Assembly: GCA_021159125.1 (NCBI GenBank)
Contig: JAGGSL010000091.1
Coordinates: 1 to 26,840, forward strand
Length of the DNA stretch: 26,840 bases
Reading direction: 5' to 3'
DNA from: Thermoplasmata archaeon
GTDB lineage: Archaea; Thermoplasmatota; E2; UBA202; DSCA01
Each line of letters opens with the position of its first letter. The stretch's first letter is position 1. The notes below the pieces were generated by a model. It made no database searches and was not told the origin of the DNA. It saw only the letters and a program-made list of their open reading frames with translations. A program made the translations under genes and the position numbers. Shown one piece after another: positions 1 through 8,900 of this stretch.

Positions 1-372
1 ATCACGCCTGGCGGCTGCTCCTGGCTGCACGGGGCTGTGAGCATAAGGAAAAGAAATGAGGATGATGGGAAGAAGGCGATTGAGGCTGCTTTCAAAGGCC
101 ATAAATCCATGAAGCATGTTTTTGTTGTTGACGATGATATAGATATCCATGACTCAAGCCAGATAGAATGGGCGATGGCGACCCGCTTTCAGGGAGACAA
201 AGACATGGTAATAAAGAAGGAGAAGGGCTCCTCTCTTGACCCGTCCTCTGACCTGGAAACGAGAATGACAACCAAGGTGGGATTTGATCTGACGATACCG
301 TGGGGAAGGGATAAGAAAGATTTCAAGAAGCCCGAGCTGCCGATGGATATAGACGTCAATGACTATCTTTAG
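1..372 (+). CDS. UbiD-family decarboxylase, C-terminal part (partial at window edge)
   Basis: The reading frame is open from base 1, so this is the last 123 codons of a longer gene and the internal GTG at 37 is not its start. It begins with a GGCSWLH stretch, then GDGK-like DDGKKAIEAAF, GHKSMKHVFVVDDDIDI, WAMATRFQGDKD and GSSLDPSS, a run typical of the C-terminal half of UbiD decarboxylases, which use prenylated FMN. In many archaea a UbiD homologue is the anhydromevalonate phosphate decarboxylase of the modified mevalonate pathway for isoprenoid lipids. That assignment is inference, since the N-terminal half and any UbiX neighbour lie outside the window. The 3' end overlaps the next gene by 14 bp, suggesting one transcript. 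Confidence 0.85.
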   Translation: MTPGGCSWLHGAVSIRKRNEDDGKKAIEAAFKGHKSMKHVFVVDDDIDIHDSSQIEWAMATRFQGDKDMVIKKEKGSSLDPSSDLETRMTTKVGFDLTIPWGRDKKDFKKPELPMDIDVNDYL

Positions 373-967
373 GCATTTTTATGTGAAGTCGCACGGCGTC
401 ACCGAACCTGAAAAAATAAATCTGAAGGATTTGCCCGGTTCATCCGGAAGGCTGGATGTTGTGGCAAGATGCATAAACGCTGCTTTCTGGCTTTCGGGGG
501 ATATCAGAAGAAATGTTGTTTTTCATACTGTTTTGCACGGAGGGGAGCAGCCTGTTTACATACGCATCGAAGGGGAAAGATTAAGGAAGGTTTCTCCAGA
601 TGAGAGGAGCATATCTCTTTTTCTCAAAAAAGCCCTTGAGAGAATGGGCAGCAGAGAGGAGACATCGCCTGGCATCTTTGCATCCAGCAGGTCTTTCAGG
701 GAAGTGGTAGAAGAAAATAAGGATAAAGAATTTTATCTTCTGGAGGAGGAAGGCGAGTCCATAGAGGACATGAAATTTGAAGGCATCCCTTTCTTCTTTC
801 TCGGGGACAACAGGGACCTGACAGATGAAGAAAAAAACTTTTTACTGGAGCGGGGAGCAAGGAAGGTATCTCTTGGCAGCATTTCGTATCTAAGCAGCCA
901 CTGCATTGCCGTGGTTAACTGGTGGCTGGACAGGAAAGAGGGAAAGCATAGGGAGAAAGTTATATAG
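359..967 (+). CDS. trmY: tRNA (pseudouridine(54)-N1)-methyltransferase TrmY
   Basis: The 202-residue protein matches the archaeal SPOUT methyltransferase TrmY (DUF358), which makes N1-methylpseudouridine at position 54 of the tRNA T loop using S-adenosylmethionine. The N-terminal block INLKDLPGSSGRLDVVARCI, then LSGDIRRNVVFHTVLHG, RKVSPDERSISLFLKKAL, FFFLGD and the C-terminal SLGSISYLSSHCI are the family's conserved stretches. The late C182 sits in the SAM-binding knot region. Length agrees with the family. The ATG at 359 lies inside the end of the UbiD-type gene, so translation is probably coupled. A GTG at 383 would remove eight residues that align with the normal N-terminus, so the ATG is preferred. 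Confidence 0.92.
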   Translation: MTIFRHFYVKSHGVTEPEKINLKDLPGSSGRLDVVARCINAAFWLSGDIRRNVVFHTVLHGGEQPVYIRIEGERLRKVSPDERSISLFLKKALERMGSREETSPGIFASSRSFREVVEENKDKEFYLLEEEGESIEDMKFEGIPFFFLGDNRDLTDEEKNFLLERGARKVSLGSISYLSSHCIAVVNWWLDRKEGKHREKVI

Positions 968-1033
968 AGGGGGTTAGTATTGAAAAGTATATCTATAGTC
1001 GATAATAAAATTTAAGTGCTGCGTTTAGATTTC

Positions 1034-1060
1034 ATGAAAGTACCTGTAGGCATATCATGA
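1034..1060 (+). other. Possible 8-codon upstream ORF before the histidine kinase
   Basis: An ATG at 1034 opens the short frame MKVPVGIS and ends in TGA at 1058-1060, overlapping the ATG of the downstream histidine kinase (1057) as ATGA. An AT-rich TATA-like element near 1004-1016 is 20-30 nt upstream of 1034, the spacing expected for a leaderless transcript in archaea. The kinase ATG itself has no convincing Shine-Dalgarno sequence. This may be a coupled leader peptide, but so short a frame can arise by chance. Confidence 0.25.
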
Positions 1061-4000
1061 ATGGGAAAAGTAGAGAAAATGTGGAGGTTGAAGAGGAGCA
1101 GGGGGAAACAGAGGCATTGAAAGAAATCGAGAAAATATATAATCTACTGTTTGAATCAACATCTGACAGCATATATGCTCTTGACAGGGAATGGCGGTAT
1201 ATTCTTGCAAATAGTGCAACTGAGCACCTGACAGGAATGCAAAAAGAAGAACTGCTCGGTAAAAAAATAACGGAGATTTTTCCGGGCATTGAAAAAACAA
1301 AAATTTTCGAATCGTTCAGAAGGGTTATGGAAAAAAGGAAAGCCGAAGTTGTTTCAGATGAATATGTTTTTGATGACGGCGGAAGGAGATGGCACGAGGT
1401 ACGTGTGTATCCATCTCCAAGGGGAATTCTTTGCATTTCCAGAGATGTCACGGAACAGAGAGAGATGGAGAAAAAACTGAGAGAAATGGCAGAGACATCC
1501 CGGATGATGCTTAATGCGACCCATGACATGGTCGCGCTCGCCGATTTCGACGGCACCATTCTTGATTTGAACGATTCGTTGGCGGAATTGCTCGGGAGGA
1601 AGAGAGAGGAACTGCTGGGCAAGAACTTCAAAGATGTATTGAAGAAAAAGGTTTTTGAAGATGCATATTCCCGTGCATTGGAAGTGAAGAGAACAAAAAA
1701 ACCGGTGCAGCTTGAATATGAGCAAAATAGCAGGTGGTTCCACAACCGTCTCTACCCTGTTTTTGACGAAAATGGAGAGGTATGCAGGATAGCAGATTTC
1801 CTGCAGGACATTACAGAACAGAAGGAGATGGAGCAAAAGCTGAGAGAAGCGGCAGAAAAAGCCCAGACACTGCTGAATGCCACCCACGACATGGTTATTT
1901 TATTGGAATGGGACACGACCATTTTGGACATGAATGATGCAATGGCAAAATCACTTGGGATAGATAAAAACGAGGCCATAGGAAAAAAGCTGAGAGATTA
2001 TCTTCCCCCCGAGATTTTCGAAATCAGACATAACTATGCCATGAAAGTGAAGGAAACAAAAAAGCCGGTAAGATTTACTGATGGTCGTGCAGGAAAATAT
2101 TTCCACAACATATTTTATCCGATTTTCGATGGAAACGGTGAAGTTTTCCGTCTCGCTGTATTTTCAAGGGATGTCACAGAGCAGAAAAAGGCAGAGGAAG
2201 AACTGGTGGAAAACCAGAAAAAGCTGCGCGCATTGATTGATGCAACCCATGACCTCGTGCTGCTTGCTGATGTTGACGGCACCATTCTTGATTTAAATGA
2301 TTCAATGGCGATGGCTCTCATGGGAGAAAAAGATGAGATTATAGGCACGAATATTAAGGAACATCTGCCACCTGCCGTCTATGAAAGCAGGACAGCAAGA
2401 GTGAGAAATATACAGAGAACGAAAAAGCCAGAGAGATTTGTGGATACCAAAAGGGGAAGATGGTTTGACAACCACTTCTATCCGATATTTGATGAAAAAG
2501 GAGAGGTAATTCAAATCGCTGTTTTTACAAGAGATATAACCGAGCAAATAGAAGCAGAGGAGGCATTGAAGGAAAGCGAAGAAAGATTCCGCACTGTAGT
2601 GGAAAATGCAGGTGAAGGAATCGGAGTTGTTGATGAAAATGAGGTCTTTGTTTTTGCAAATCCCGCGGCGGAGAAAATTTTTGGGGTTGGCAAGGAAAAA
2701 CTCACGGGCAGGAATCTTATGGATTTTCTTTCAGATGAGGAGAAAGAGAAGGTTCTCCAGCAGACCGAAAAACGCAGGCAGGGGAAGAAAACCACATACG
2801 AACTTGAGATTATAAGGAAAGACGGCGAAAAGCGAATAATCGTTGTTACATCAACTCCCCGCTGGGATAAAGACGGAAAATATGAGGGTGCATTTGCAGT
2901 ATTCAGGGATATTACCGAGCGTAAGATGCTGGAGGACGAACTGAGAAAGCGGGAAGAGATGTACCGCAAGCTTGTGGAAACTTTGCCAGATGCAGTAACA
3001 ATGACCGATCTGGAGGGAAATATAATATATGCATCGGAAAAAACCTTGGAAATTCATGGATTTGAAAATGAAGGCGAACTCATGGGTAAAAGTTCCCTGG
3101 ACCTCATTGTTCCGGAGGAACGCGAAAGAGCGATTAATAACATCAAAAAAACTCTGGAAAGAGGTTATGTGAAAGATGTTGAATACGCTCTGCTGAGGAA
3201 AGACGGCAGCACATTTATCGGCTCTTTAAGTGCATCTGTTATAAGGGGTGCCGACGGAAATCCTGAAGCTTTCATTGGGATAACAAGAGATATCACTGCC
3301 AGAAAAAAGGCAGAGCAGGAAATTATGCATCTTAACCAGTTTCTTGAAAGCATATTCGAAAATGCCAATGTATGGATTGATGTGCTGGATGAAAACGGCA
3401 ATGTTGTGATGTGGAATAAAGCGGCAGAAAAAATAAGCGGCTATTCTGCCCAAGAAGTGGTGGGACATGGAAAAATATGGGAATGGCTTTATCCAGATGA
3501 GGATTACCGAAAAGAAATTACAGAAAAGGCTGCTGCCATTATAAAGGATGAGGTGGTGGAGGATTTTGAAACAACCACCAGATGCAAGGATGGGGAGATA
3601 AAAATCATTTCATGGAACTCACGCAATCTTGTCGATGAAAAAGGGAGGAGTATTGGTTCAATTGCTTTCGGTCGCGATATTACCGCCCGCAAGGAGGCAG
3701 AGAAAGAACTGGTGAAATTTAAGACTATAGCAGATAATGCAAACTACGGCGTTGCAATAGCAGATATTGACGGGACAATCCAGTATGCAAACGAGTATTA
3801 TGCCCGTATCCACGGATATACGGTTGAGGAGGTAATGGGAAATCACATCTCCATTTTCTACAACGAGGAGCAGTTTAAGGAGGTCATGAAATTAAGAAAC
3901 ACGCTGATAGAAAAAGAGGGTCTAAGTGCAGGAGAGATATGGCATACTCATAAAGATGGTCATGTTTTTCCCATGATGATGAGCGGGGCTTTAATTAGAG

Positions 4001-4773
4001 ACGAGAATGGCAAACCAGCGTATGTGGCCGTAACTGCGCTTGATATCACGGAATATAAGAGGATGGAAGAACAAATGTCTCAGCAGGAAAAACTGGCGGC
4101 ACTTGGTAAAATTGCATCTGTGGTTTCCCATGAGCTGAATACCCCCCTGGCAAATATTAGCATTACCGCAGAGTATCTTAAATCTTTGTTGCCAGAGAAA
4201 CACAAAAAAGAGCTTGATGTGATATTGCATGAAGTCCGCAATGCATCTGGCATAATCAAAAAAACTCTTGGCTTCTCCCGCATGGGCAGCATGGAGTTCA
4301 GGAAAGCCAATATCGAAGGTGTAGTAAAGAAGGCGGTTGAGGCGGTTAAGGCCAGGCGGAATATGGACGGAGTAACAATCAAAACGAATTTATCACCCTG
4401 CGATGTTATATGCGATGAATACCGCCTGTTTGAAGCGATGACAAATATAATAGATAACGCTGTCCTGGCACGCAATTCTGAAAGTAAAAAGCATATTGTT
4501 GATATTGCTTCTACGCTATCTGATAACAACGTTGTGATAACTGTGAAAGACAACGGCGTCGGCATGAACACCGCCACACTAAAAAAATCAGATAAACCAT
4601 TTTTCACCACGAGGGCGAAGGGGGAGGGGACGGGGCTGGGACTGTTCATCTCGAAATGGGTTATTAAAGAGCATGGCGGCAGCCTTGTTATTGAGAGCAA
4701 AGAAAATGTTGGAACCGAGGTTACGGTTACAATCCCGTGCGGAGGCGATTCATATGCGCATATTGATAGTTGA
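1057..4773 (+). CDS. Soluble sensor histidine kinase with eight PAS domains
   Basis: This 1238-residue protein has no membrane segment. Eight PAS units lie at about 25-135, 147-253, 268-375, 389-496, 508-622, 634-748, 761-877 and 886-1000, nearly all ending in a DITEQ/DITERK/DITARK-type C-cap. A HisKA dimerisation domain follows (about 1008-1075) with the phospho-acceptor H1025 in SHELNTPL. The HATPase_c domain (about 1120-1230) shows an N box (NIIDNA), G1 (DNGVGM), F box (FFTT) and G2 (GTGLGL), so all catalytic boxes are present. PAS units 2-4 are close copies sharing THDMV/THDLV and GTILDLND motifs, which points to recent internal duplication. It probably senses cytoplasmic redox state or small ligands, and no ligand can be named. 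It autophosphorylates H1025 and would pass phosphate to the regulator at 4754, which overlaps it by 20 bp. Confidence 0.92.
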   Translation: MNGKSRENVEVEEEQGETEALKEIEKIYNLLFESTSDSIYALDREWRYILANSATEHLTGMQKEELLGKKITEIFPGIEKTKIFESFRRVMEKRKAEVVSDEYVFDDGGRRWHEVRVYPSPRGILCISRDVTEQREMEKKLREMAETSRMMLNATHDMVALADFDGTILDLNDSLAELLGRKREELLGKNFKDVLKKKVFEDAYSRALEVKRTKKPVQLEYEQNSRWFHNRLYPVFDENGEVCRIADFLQDITEQKEMEQKLREAAEKAQTLLNATHDMVILLEWDTTILDMNDAMAKSLGIDKNEAIGKKLRDYLPPEIFEIRHNYAMKVKETKKPVRFTDGRAGKYFHNIFYPIFDGNGEVFRLAVFSRDVTEQKKAEEELVENQKKLRALIDATHDLVLLADVDGTILDLNDSMAMALMGEKDEIIGTNIKEHLPPAVYESRTARVRNIQRTKKPERFVDTKRGRWFDNHFYPIFDEKGEVIQIAVFTRDITEQIEAEEALKESEERFRTVVENAGEGIGVVDENEVFVFANPAAEKIFGVGKEKLTGRNLMDFLSDEEKEKVLQQTEKRRQGKKTTYELEIIRKDGEKRIIVVTSTPRWDKDGKYEGAFAVFRDITERKMLEDELRKREEMYRKLVETLPDAVTMTDLEGNIIYASEKTLEIHGFENEGELMGKSSLDLIVPEERERAINNIKKTLERGYVKDVEYALLRKDGSTFIGSLSASVIRGADGNPEAFIGITRDITARKKAEQEIMHLNQFLESIFENANVWIDVLDENGNVVMWNKAAEKISGYSAQEVVGHGKIWEWLYPDEDYRKEITEKAAAIIKDEVVEDFETTTRCKDGEIKIISWNSRNLVDEKGRSIGSIAFGRDITARKEAEKELVKFKTIADNANYGVAIADIDGTIQYANEYYARIHGYTVEEVMGNHISIFYNEEQFKEVMKLRNTLIEKEGLSAGEIWHTHKDGHVFPMMMSGALIRDENGKPAYVAVTALDITEYKRMEEQMSQQEKLAALGKIASVVSHELNTPLANISITAEYLKSLLPEKHKKELDVILHEVRNASGIIKKTLGFSRMGSMEFRKANIEGVVKKAVEAVKARRNMDGVTIKTNLSPCDVICDEYRLFEAMTNIIDNAVLARNSESKKHIVDIASTLSDNNVVITVKDNGVGMNTATLKKSDKPFFTTRAKGEGTGLGLFISKWVIKEHGGSLVIESKENVGTEVTVTIPCGGDSYAHIDS

Positions 4774-5821
4774 TGATGATGCTGTTTTCCTCCAGCAGTT
4801 AAGGAAATACATGCTTGCAAAAAATCTTTCTGTGGATATTGCAGAGGGCGGAAAGCGCGCACTGGAAATGATGAGAAATGAGCGATACGACATAGTCATT
4901 CTGGATCTGAAGATGCCGGATATGCCGGGTGTGGAAGTGCTGAGGCAGGCGCGCCAGCGCGGAGTGCAATCAAAGTTTATTATAGTTACGGGCTATGGCG
5001 AAATAGAGACGGCTGTTGAGACCATGAAACTCGGGGCTGCCGACTACATACAGAAACCCTTCGAGGCAGAAGAACTCTTCAACATTATAAAAGAGCTGGA
5101 GAACATGCATGGGGACGCTGCTGAGCCCGTTAAGTGGCTGAAAAAAATATGTGCAGGGAAAGAAATTTTCCTCATTACGGAGATGAAACCGGAAAAATTT
5201 GAGGAAGGTTGCGGTATTTCTGCCAGAAGGCGCATATGGCTCAGGGAAAAGCCTCATCGGGATGAGATGGGCAGAACAAAACTGGAGGTTTTGATGGATT
5301 CGATAATTGATTTCACGACCAGATATAACAATGTGGCAGTGGTGCATGAGGGGATATCTCACTTAGTTGAAACTTATGGAAAAGAGGGAGTGCGGAAATA
5401 CTTTTCATCTCTTTACGAAAAAGCGAAATATGGGAAATTTCAGATTGTGGTGCTTTACAGATCCCAAACAGAAAAAGGCATACTCCAGTCAATGCAGGAA
5501 ATGCCGTTTTCTTTGAATGCTGAAGAAATAGCAAAAATATTCAGGAGCACCATCCGATGCACCATCATACAGTTTTTGGGCGAATATGGTTCATTAAGCT
5601 TCACGGATATGCTGGGGAAAATAAATGCAAAATCATCATCAGACCTCGCATTTCATATAAGGAGGTTGATAGCGTGGGATGCTGTTAAAAAAGAGGGAAA
5701 AAATTATGAGTTAACCCCAAGGGGACGTTATTTTGCTGATTTACTTAAACTCATTAATGAAGGAGAGTACAGAGACCCCGGCAGCAATGTCATTTACATA
5801 AATGGAAGTACCATTTTGTAA
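4754..5821 (+). CDS. Response regulator: receiver + DUF835-like + winged helix
   Basis: The start is ATG 4754 (MRILIVDDD), 20 bp inside the kinase gene; an upstream in-frame ATG would add 27 residues that do not fit a receiver domain. Residues 1-118 form a CheY-like receiver with acidic D7/D8/D9, phospho-acceptor D51 in VILDLKMP, T79 and K101 in IQKPF. Residues about 132-250 (GKEIFLITEMKPEKF ... NNVAVVHEGISHLVETYG ... FQIVVLYR) resemble DUF835, a domain often found in archaeal signalling proteins. The last roughly 100 residues look like an ArsR/MarR-type winged helix (LNAEEIAKIF ... HIRRLIAWDAVKKEGKNYEL). Total 355 residues. Most archaeal response regulators lack a DNA-binding output, so this may be a genuine phospho-controlled transcription factor. 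The domain limits and DUF835 match were judged by eye. Confidence 0.85.
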   Translation: MRILIVDDDAVFLQQLRKYMLAKNLSVDIAEGGKRALEMMRNERYDIVILDLKMPDMPGVEVLRQARQRGVQSKFIIVTGYGEIETAVETMKLGAADYIQKPFEAEELFNIIKELENMHGDAAEPVKWLKKICAGKEIFLITEMKPEKFEEGCGISARRRIWLREKPHRDEMGRTKLEVLMDSIIDFTTRYNNVAVVHEGISHLVETYGKEGVRKYFSSLYEKAKYGKFQIVVLYRSQTEKGILQSMQEMPFSLNAEEIAKIFRSTIRCTIIQFLGEYGSLSFTDMLGKINAKSSSDLAFHIRRLIAWDAVKKEGKNYELTPRGRYFADLLKLINEGEYRDPGSNVIYINGSTIL

Positions 5822-5844
5822 AACGGCATATTGTCTGTGAAAAT

Positions 5845-5877
5845 AAAAGCAGGGGTTGCAACCCCAATCTTGCTTTT
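5845..5877 (+). terminator. Nested inverted repeat after the two-component operon
   Basis: A perfect 14-bp palindrome GGGGTTGCAACCCC (5852-5865) lies inside a second inverted pair, AAAAGCA (5845-5851) and TGCTTTT (5871-5877). It starts 24 bp after the response regulator stop and is followed by a pyrimidine-rich stretch. It could form a hairpin at the 3' end of the operon, or be a dimeric protein-binding site between this operon and the smc promoter 26 bp further on. The sequence alone cannot decide between these. Confidence 0.4.
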
Positions 5878-5902
5878 CTACTTTTATAGATGTTAAATCA
5901 AC

Positions 5903-5913
5903 ACTTTTATATA
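5903..5913 (+). promoter_or_regulatory. TATA box for the smc-scpA-scpB operon
   Basis: ACTTTTATATA is a good archaeal TATA element. Initiation would be expected near 5935, giving a short leader with a GAGGG Shine-Dalgarno sequence at 5937-5941, nine bases before ATG 5951. The identical 11-mer occurs upstream of rpl1 on the other strand. Confidence 0.55.
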
Positions 5914-5950
5914 TGATGTATATATTATTTTCTTCAGAGGGATGGGACCT

Positions 5951-8900
5951 ATGTACCTTAGGGAAGTGCAGTTGGAGAACTTTAAATCTTTTGGGAAGAA
6001 GGTTAGGATACCCTTTCTTCCCGGGTTTACCGCCATCACAGGTCCCAACGGCTCGGGAAAATCAAACATATCGGATGCAATTTTATTTGTTCTGGGTCCC
6101 AAAAGCCCCAAAATGATAAGGGCAGGGCGCCTTACAGATTTGATATATAAGGGAAAGAAAGACGTCAATTACTGCAAGGTGTCCCTTGTATTGGAAGATG
6201 AGAATGAGGAAATTGTGCTTACGAGAAAGGTAAAGCGCGCCCCTCTGCCGGACAACCCTGACAACTATTACAGTTACTTTTACATTAACAATAAGGCAGC
6301 CTCTCTGTCAGATTTTGTTCATATTCTCTCTTCGTCAAACATTTCTGCCAACAGCATAGTTCAGCAGGGTGATGTTACCGCCATTGTAGAGATGGGAGAC
6401 GTTCCAAGGAGGAGAATACTTGATGACATAGCAGGTGTTTCCGAATTTGATAGGGATATAGAGAAATCCGAGAAAGAGAAGGCAGAGGTGGAGAAGAATC
6501 TTGAATACATAGGCATAATATTAAAGGAGATAAGAAGCCAGCTGAATAAGCTGAAGAACGAAAGGGACGGGGCAATAGAATACAAAAAGCTGGACGAGGA
6601 GCTGAAAAAAGCAAAGGCGATGCTTTCATACAAAAAAAGGACAGAAGTGGAAAGGGAGATAGGGGAGATAGAGAAGCAGATCAATTCCTATCAGAAAGAG
6701 AGGGAAAGACTGGAAAGCGAGATTAAAAATTTGAGAGATGCCTACAGAAAAAAGCAAATCGAACTACAGAACATAGAGGAGAAGATAGCGGGGCTCGGGG
6801 GGGCGGAGGTGGAGGAGATAAAGGAGAAGACCAATGCTGCCAGGGAGGAGATGATAAAGGCAAAAGAGAAGATAAATTACTTCACGCAGGAAATAGTTGA
6901 AGGTAAAGAAGAAAGGAAGGAACTTGAAGCCAATCTTTCCAGGTTGAAAAAGGAAATTAAGAATTACAGCAAAAGGATAGATGAACTTGAAAAAGAGCTT
7001 ACCGATAAAACAAAGAGCATAAAAAGCAGAGAGGCTGAACTTGAGAAAATACGCCAGAGCATAACTCATTCCGATAAAAGGGCAATGGACATAACCCGAA
7101 AACTTGCAGAAATCAAAAAGAGGTATGAGAAAGAGAGGAGTGCCCTCCATGAGCTGGAGTTAAAGAGAGACCGTTTGATGCAGCAGGTGGACAGCCTGGG
7201 AATAACCATATCGGAGCTTGAGGAGAATAAGAATACATATGAATTCGAGTTAAAGGACATAAAGTGGCAGATAAGCGAGATAGGGAAATCAGAGAGGGAG
7301 AAAAGGAGGGGGAAGGAAAGGCTTGAGCAGGAGTTATTCCAGAAAAAAAAGGAGGAGGCGGAGATATCCGCGGCTCTCCAGAAACTTGATAGAGAGGTAA
7401 TTCACCTTCAGAGGGAGCTTTCGCGCCTTAAAGCAAAGGAGGATGCAAGCAGCTATACACGTGCTACGAGAGAAATATTAAAGGCAAGGGATGAGGGGAA
7501 AATAAGAGGCATTCACGGAAGCATATCCGAACTCGGCGAAGTGGATGAAAAATACAGAAGGGCGTTGGGGGTGGCAGCTGGCCGGAGGGCGGAGGCAATT
7601 GTTGTCGATAACGAGAGAGTTGCAACCGAATGCATAAAGTATCTGAAAAAAAATGATTACGGCAGGACAACTTTCCTTCCGTTAAATAAAATGATTGTTG
7701 GAAAGCCGAGAGGAAAAGCACTTATGACCGTAAAGGAGAACGGCTCGCTCGGTTTTGCGCTTGACCTGGTCAAATTTGACGAGATATACCGCCCTGCCTT
7801 CTGGTATGTTTTTGGTGACACTATCGTAATGGAAAATCTTGAGGTTGCCCGCTCCGCGATGGGCGGCGTCCGCCTTGTTACGCTTGATGGGGAGATAATT
7901 GAAACATCGGGTGCTATGATTGGCGGAAGCATGCCGAAGGTCACATCTTTTGGAGATGCCGATAAACGCATGGTCGGGGAGATAGGCAAGAAGTTGATGG
8001 ATGTCACCCACCAGCAGGAACTGCTTTCTGAGAAGCTGATTGAAGTGAGAGAGCAGATAGCAGCCGTAGGTAAAAAACTGAGGGAGTTCAGCGATGAGGT
8101 TGATGACAGAATCGGCAGGCTGGAAATAAGAAAGAAGGAATTTGAAGGCAAGCTTGAGGTCATTCTCAAAGAGCTCGGGAAGAAGAAAGAGGAGCATGAA
8201 AAACTTCAAAGGGAAATAGAGCAGGTCGGGAATGAGATTCAGTCGAAGGCATCACTTATTGAGGAAATGGAGAAGGAGAGGGAGCAGGCAGAGGCGAGGC
8301 TGAAGGAGATAAGCAAGAAAGAAGTGACGAGCAGAATAGAGGAGTTGAGGAGAGAGATAGACGAGCTGAAGGAAAAAGAGAGGAACATTTCATCCGAGAT
8401 AAAGACACTTTCAAAGGAAATGGAAATCGTCGTGGAGAGAGAAAAGGAAGTAAGGGGCAGAATAGATGAGATAGAAAGGAAGGAGAAGGAATACAGTTCC
8501 GAGATAAAGGAACTGCAGAAAATATACTCTGAAAACAAGGACAAGATGGAAGCACTCATGGAAGTGGAAAGGAGCATGCTCGGTAAGATGAAAGGGCTTA
8601 CAAAAGAAAGGGACGAGCTTTACAAAGAGAGCGTTGAAATAGAAAATAAAATAGATTCATTTTCCACAAAAATGGAGACATCCCTTGACCTCATATCAAG
8701 GGCAAAGTCACGCCTGCCAACACTTGAACAGACACTGGCAGAGATGATGCTGGAAACCGAAAATTACGAGTTTGAAGGCGAGGAAATACCTCCGATTGAG
8801 GAACTCAAGGCAAGAATAAAGGAAATAGAAAACAGGATGGAACGACTGCAGCCCGTAAATATGAGGGCTCTTGAGGAATACGAGCGTCAGGACGAGCGGA

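Noticed and set aside
1032..1745. Minus-strand open frame of 237 codons opposite the first PAS domains
   Set aside because: Composition mirrors the Glu/Lys-rich sense gene, giving Ser/Phe/Leu runs. There is no start context and no recognisable domain.
1516..2540. Repeated DNA in the kinase as a possible repeat array
   Set aside because: The repeats are in frame, spaced by a PAS domain length (about 360 bp) and encode matching motifs. They are domain duplication and not a CRISPR or satellite array.
4080..4862. Long minus-strand open frame (260 codons) opposite the kinase 3' end
   Set aside because: It is antisense to the well-conserved HisKA and HATPase domains, has a Ser/Phe-rich low-complexity composition and matches no family. 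It is a shadow frame.
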